Shown here: piece after piece, positions 63,836 through 64,000 of the stretch
Layout of the letters: the number at the start of each line of letters is the position of its first letter
Numbering within the stretch: position 1 is the stretch's first letter
Assembly: GCA_034509495.1 (NCBI GenBank)
Contig: CM067503.1
Span: forward strand, 18,260,600 to 18,324,599
Direction of reading: 5' to 3'
From: Acestrorhynchus altus
Taxonomy: Eukaryota; Chordata; Actinopteri; Characiformes; Acestrorhynchidae
Length of the DNA: 64,000 nucleotides
Made by a program: the position numbers and the translations under genes
Notes under the pieces: generated by a model
Databases searched by the model: none
What the model was told of the DNA's origin: nothing
What the model saw: only the letters and a program-made list of their open reading frames with translations

Positions 63836-64000
63836 ACTTACCCCTCATCACCACCGTCCCCTGTACTGTTAACTATGACTCTCCAGAGGTCAGAGGCCAC
63901 AAGATCGGTCTGGTGTGTGTGTGGGTTCAGTGGTGGCAGTGTGAGCTCACAGACACTGCACTCAGACAGGCTGAACTCTCGGTATGGCACAAAGGCTTTC
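35973..64000 (-). CDS. vps13b: VPS13B (COH1) bridge-like lipid transfer protein, C-terminal part
   Basis: VPS13B is a very large Golgi/endosomal protein (about 4,000 aa in human) that moves lipids between membranes. The window holds its last 23 exons: 63842-64000 (cut by the edge), 62898-63079, 61227-61582, 59118-59279, 52157-52312, 50134-50397, 49862-49945, 49156-49331, 48147-48323, 47110-47317, 43405-43590, 42890-43036, 42518-42789, 42280-42407, 41341-41561, 41037-41155, 40093-40883, 39615-39791, 38900-39070, 38631-38807, 36760-36862, 36405-36654 and 35973-36221. They give about 1,637 aa with consistent phases throughout. Diagnostic stretches: RVDSCFAPWFVPSLGVS, CNDTQETLRFGQVDTDE, IEGWGNWRWSEPFSIDN, LLPWALLSNRSHWDLWLFE, HASLKLYIASDHTPLSFSVF, RQEEWRRQLPESL and RERLSEQQYSRLVDYVT. 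All introns show GT-AG. No stop, frameshift or missing exon is visible in this part. Confidence 0.96.
36234..36360. repeat. Degenerate GGGTTAG-like short tandem
   Basis: A loose series of 'agggttag', 'ggggttaatg', 'gggttagactgggtttag' and 'gggtttgtgg' words fills the vps13b intron between the last two exons. It resembles a decayed telomere-type or minisatellite repeat, but no exact TTAGGG array survives. Confidence 0.5.
36866..36900. repeat. (CA)n against a vps13b splice acceptor
   Basis: The array starts four bases from the right edge of exon 36760-36862. On the coding strand the acceptor therefore reads (TG)n-tttag with no conventional pyrimidine tract. Confidence 0.9.
37340..38182 (-). 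mobile_element. Internally deleted Tc1-type element with TA duplication
   Basis: Bounded by TA on both sides (37338-37339, 38183-38184), with inverted ends CAGTGGGGAAAATAAG and CAGTGGGGAAAAAAAG. The interior holds antisense transposase-derived words (ttttggcccactcctccata, gtagttctgggctgattcc, ccaacagttgttgcc, gcccatcccagtctttgg), with the middle of the gene missing. At 843 bp it is about half the length of a full Tc1 element. It sits in the vps13b intron between exons 36760-36862 and 38631-38807. Confidence 0.85.
39262..39562. repeat. Degenerate pyrimidine-rich minisatellite
   Basis: About 300 bp made of loosely repeated words such as 'ccattactccatcccat', 'ctcctcaatacccc' and 'cctctatgcccc', with an apparent unit near 25-35 bp. 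It gives one strand strongly C+T and the other G+A. It lies just left of vps13b exon 39615-39791. Confidence 0.65.
39875..39990. mobile_element. Tc1-type terminal fragment
   Basis: The words 'agagcctcgtgaaagtattc' and 'tgtgattgtcctgttgtgac' resemble the terminal part of a common fish Tc1 family. No partner end is seen, so this is only a fragment in a vps13b intron. Confidence 0.35.
40018..40044. repeat. (TG)n microsatellite
   Basis: Short imperfect TG run with CG substitutions at its right end, about 50 bases from the donor side of the 791-nt vps13b exon. Confidence 0.85.
41582..42255 (+). mobile_element. Degraded mariner/Tc1 relic with transposase remnants
   Basis: Starts 'cagtcagatttctaaatat' after a TA. 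It keeps transposase-derived phrases: 'catggtggaggcagtgtta', 'gcatgtatggaactcgg', 'cccaccaacaagcaactgc' and 'tccatgggttccaggcttc'. The longest remaining frame (41950-42252, 100 codons) is a patchwork without the full DDE catalytic set. It lies in the vps13b intron between exons 41341-41561 and 42280-42407. Confidence 0.7.
43835..45375 (-). mobile_element. Truncated CR1/L2-type LINE with broken reverse transcriptase
   Basis: Minus-strand pieces translate as non-LTR reverse transcriptase blocks: an upstream segment (DELNSYTRFKANHSEP, VAEICRSFSRVNTHKARW), then PVCFKLATVIPFPK, KCFETLVRDFICSSLP, TLDPLHFTYKHKK and the GAPQG motif, spread over more than one frame. The catalytic FADD box was not found, so the polymerase is dead. 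Its 3' part (43840-44400) carries the usual C-terminal and 3' UTR wording, ending near 'gtgcttgaatctttgaattc'. Located in the vps13b intron between exons 43405-43590 and 47110-47317. Confidence 0.75.
45417..45483. repeat. GGCTATATGT-type minisatellite, left part
   Basis: Imperfect units 'ggggctatatattcagct', 'atatgaggggctatatgttc' and 'agttatatctcggctata' abut the Tc1 element. The array resumes on its far side at 47032-47098. Confidence 0.75.
45484..47031 (+). mobile_element. Tc1-family transposon with IR/DR ends
   Basis: Flanked by TA on each side (45482-45483 and 47032-47033). The terminal arms are about 215 bp and inverted. Each arm has an outer word (ggacaaaattgttggtaccc) and a related inner word (ggacaaaaatgatggcaccc on the left, ggacagaaatgatggtaccc on the right), the inverted-repeat/direct-repeat layout of Tc1 elements such as the Sleeping Beauty group. 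Length is 1,548 bp, full size for the family. The left half contains a (TA)n run (45758-45801). The transposase gene is broken. Confidence 0.92.
45800..46825 (+). pseudogene. Broken Tc1 transposase
   Basis: The C-terminal 129 codons (46436-46825) are open and include the catalytic-core motifs DNDPKH and SPDLNPIEHLW (the D and E of the DD34E set). Upstream, recognisable N-terminal words (YKTISK, HGTVANLP) and the first-aspartate region (TDETKIELL) are separated by stop codons and frame changes, so no functional enzyme can be made. Confidence 0.85.
47032..47098. repeat. GGCTATATGT-type minisatellite, right part
   Basis: Units 'gtgctatatgtcaggctat', 'acgtttggctatatgtcgg' and 'gctataag' continue the array interrupted by the Tc1 insertion. 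They stop about 10 bases from the left edge of vps13b exon 47110-47317. Confidence 0.75.
48395..48515. repeat. Degenerate CCTAAC-like short tandem
   Basis: Loosely repeated 'actcctaacactcctaaaa', 'ctcctaaccttaaactc' and 'ccccctaactctaaccc' words in a vps13b intron. This mirrors the GGGTTAG-like stretch at 36234-36360 on the opposite strand. Confidence 0.45.
51250..51780. mobile_element. MITE family B copy
   Basis: Ends with 'gtcccaatacttttgtgcat' and 'atagtg'. The inside holds 'cagataaacattaattgatt', 'aagccttccctacacggg' and 'acaattactccaacaaag', in the same order as 62030-62460. Located in the vps13b intron between exons 50134-50397 and 52157-52312. Confidence 0.6.
53389..54446 (-). mobile_element. 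1.06-kb element with perfect 24-bp inverted ends
   Basis: Both ends read AAGGAACACAAATTAGGGCT plus four further matching bases when read inward; similarity stops abruptly inside and outside. The interior carries antisense Tc1-like transposase debris: 'gtcctgctggaaaacgaag', 'catctccatgaagcttgtc', 'tagtccaggtgagatgcttc' and 'ggtcatccctgttgcttatg'. No open frame of useful length is left. No target duplication is obvious, so the class of the outer ends is unresolved. Confidence 0.7.
56094..56280 (+). mobile_element. tRNA-derived SINE
   Basis: Reads 'gggcagctgtggcctggtg', 'agccttgtgactggaagg', 'ctgaagtgcccttcagc', 'cactctgggcacatgtgctc'. This is a fairly complete sense copy of the SINE seen antisense at 16630-16740, in the long vps13b intron. 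Confidence 0.7.
59049..59103. repeat. (GA)n microsatellite
   Basis: GA array with a few substitutions, ending about 15 bases from the donor side of vps13b exon 59118-59279. Confidence 0.92.
60302..60440 (+). mobile_element. SINE-like fragment
   Basis: 'acatttattacatttagttg', 'attctcttatccacagc' and 'aatttacattcaaatc' match the body of a widespread fish SINE or LINE-tail sequence. A weaker echo is at 59600-59655. Located in a vps13b intron. Confidence 0.5.
62030..62460. mobile_element. MITE family B, best-preserved copy
   Basis: Contains 'agacatgaacctattggtac', 'agggagtataaagccaccc', 'aagccttccatggatagac' and 'gtgactccaacaaaagcagg', and ends 'tgtcccaatacttttgtcc'. It has no coding capacity. 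Located in the vps13b intron between exons 61227-61582 and 62898-63079. Confidence 0.6.
63757..63834. repeat. (CA)n against a vps13b splice donor
   Basis: About 75 bases of CA end seven bases from the left edge of exon 63842-64000. The coding-strand donor therefore reads gtaagtaag and then enters (TG)n. Confidence 0.95.

Overview
The window is vertebrate nuclear DNA and almost certainly from a ray-finned fish. It is AT-rich, has many GT-AG introns, dense CA/GA/TA microsatellites, Tc1/mariner and hAT elements, tRNA-derived SINEs and CR1/L2-type LINE debris. Three protein-coding genes account for the conserved sequence. I recognised all three by translating their exons. None came from a database search, and comparisons with human proteins are from memory.

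Layout: 1-4.8 kb is intergenic and carries a short hAT element (2923-3889) with a perfect 8-bp target duplication. hus1 (4942-10471, +, 8 exons, 281 aa) encodes the HUS1 subunit of the 9-1-1 DNA-damage clamp and looks complete. 10.8-14.4 kb is intergenic, with a small CpG-rich block. nebl (14441-32962, +, 25 exons, about 908 aa) encodes a nebulette-type actin-binding protein: an acidic N-terminus, a long run of nebulin repeats mostly coded one per exon, a linker and a C-terminal SH3 domain. vps13b (35973 to beyond 64000, -, 23 exons here, about 1,637 aa) covers the C-terminal 40% of the VPS13B/COH1 bridge-like lipid transfer protein. Its remaining 5' exons lie beyond the right edge. nebl and vps13b converge tail to tail with about 3 kb between stop codons.

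The three genes do unrelated jobs (checkpoint signalling, sarcomere/actin organisation, Golgi lipid transport). Nothing suggests co-regulation; their adjacency is a synteny fact. The introns hold several repeat families present in multiple copies, two TA-flanked Tc1 elements, and a 1.06-kb element bounded by perfect 24-bp inverted repeats.

The most interesting features are: (1) nebl has seven consecutive exons coding one 'CLY...ET...FAKE' subtype of nebulin repeat, where I recall only one in human nebulette; (2) the distal nebl repeats are contracted, the last repeat is cut short, and two frame-consistent splice routes run across it; (3) TG microsatellites abut splice sites in all three genes; (4) a Tc1 element has inserted inside a minisatellite in a vps13b intron. 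I saw no prokaryote-type system, CRISPR array, intact mobile-element ORF or free-standing RNA gene.
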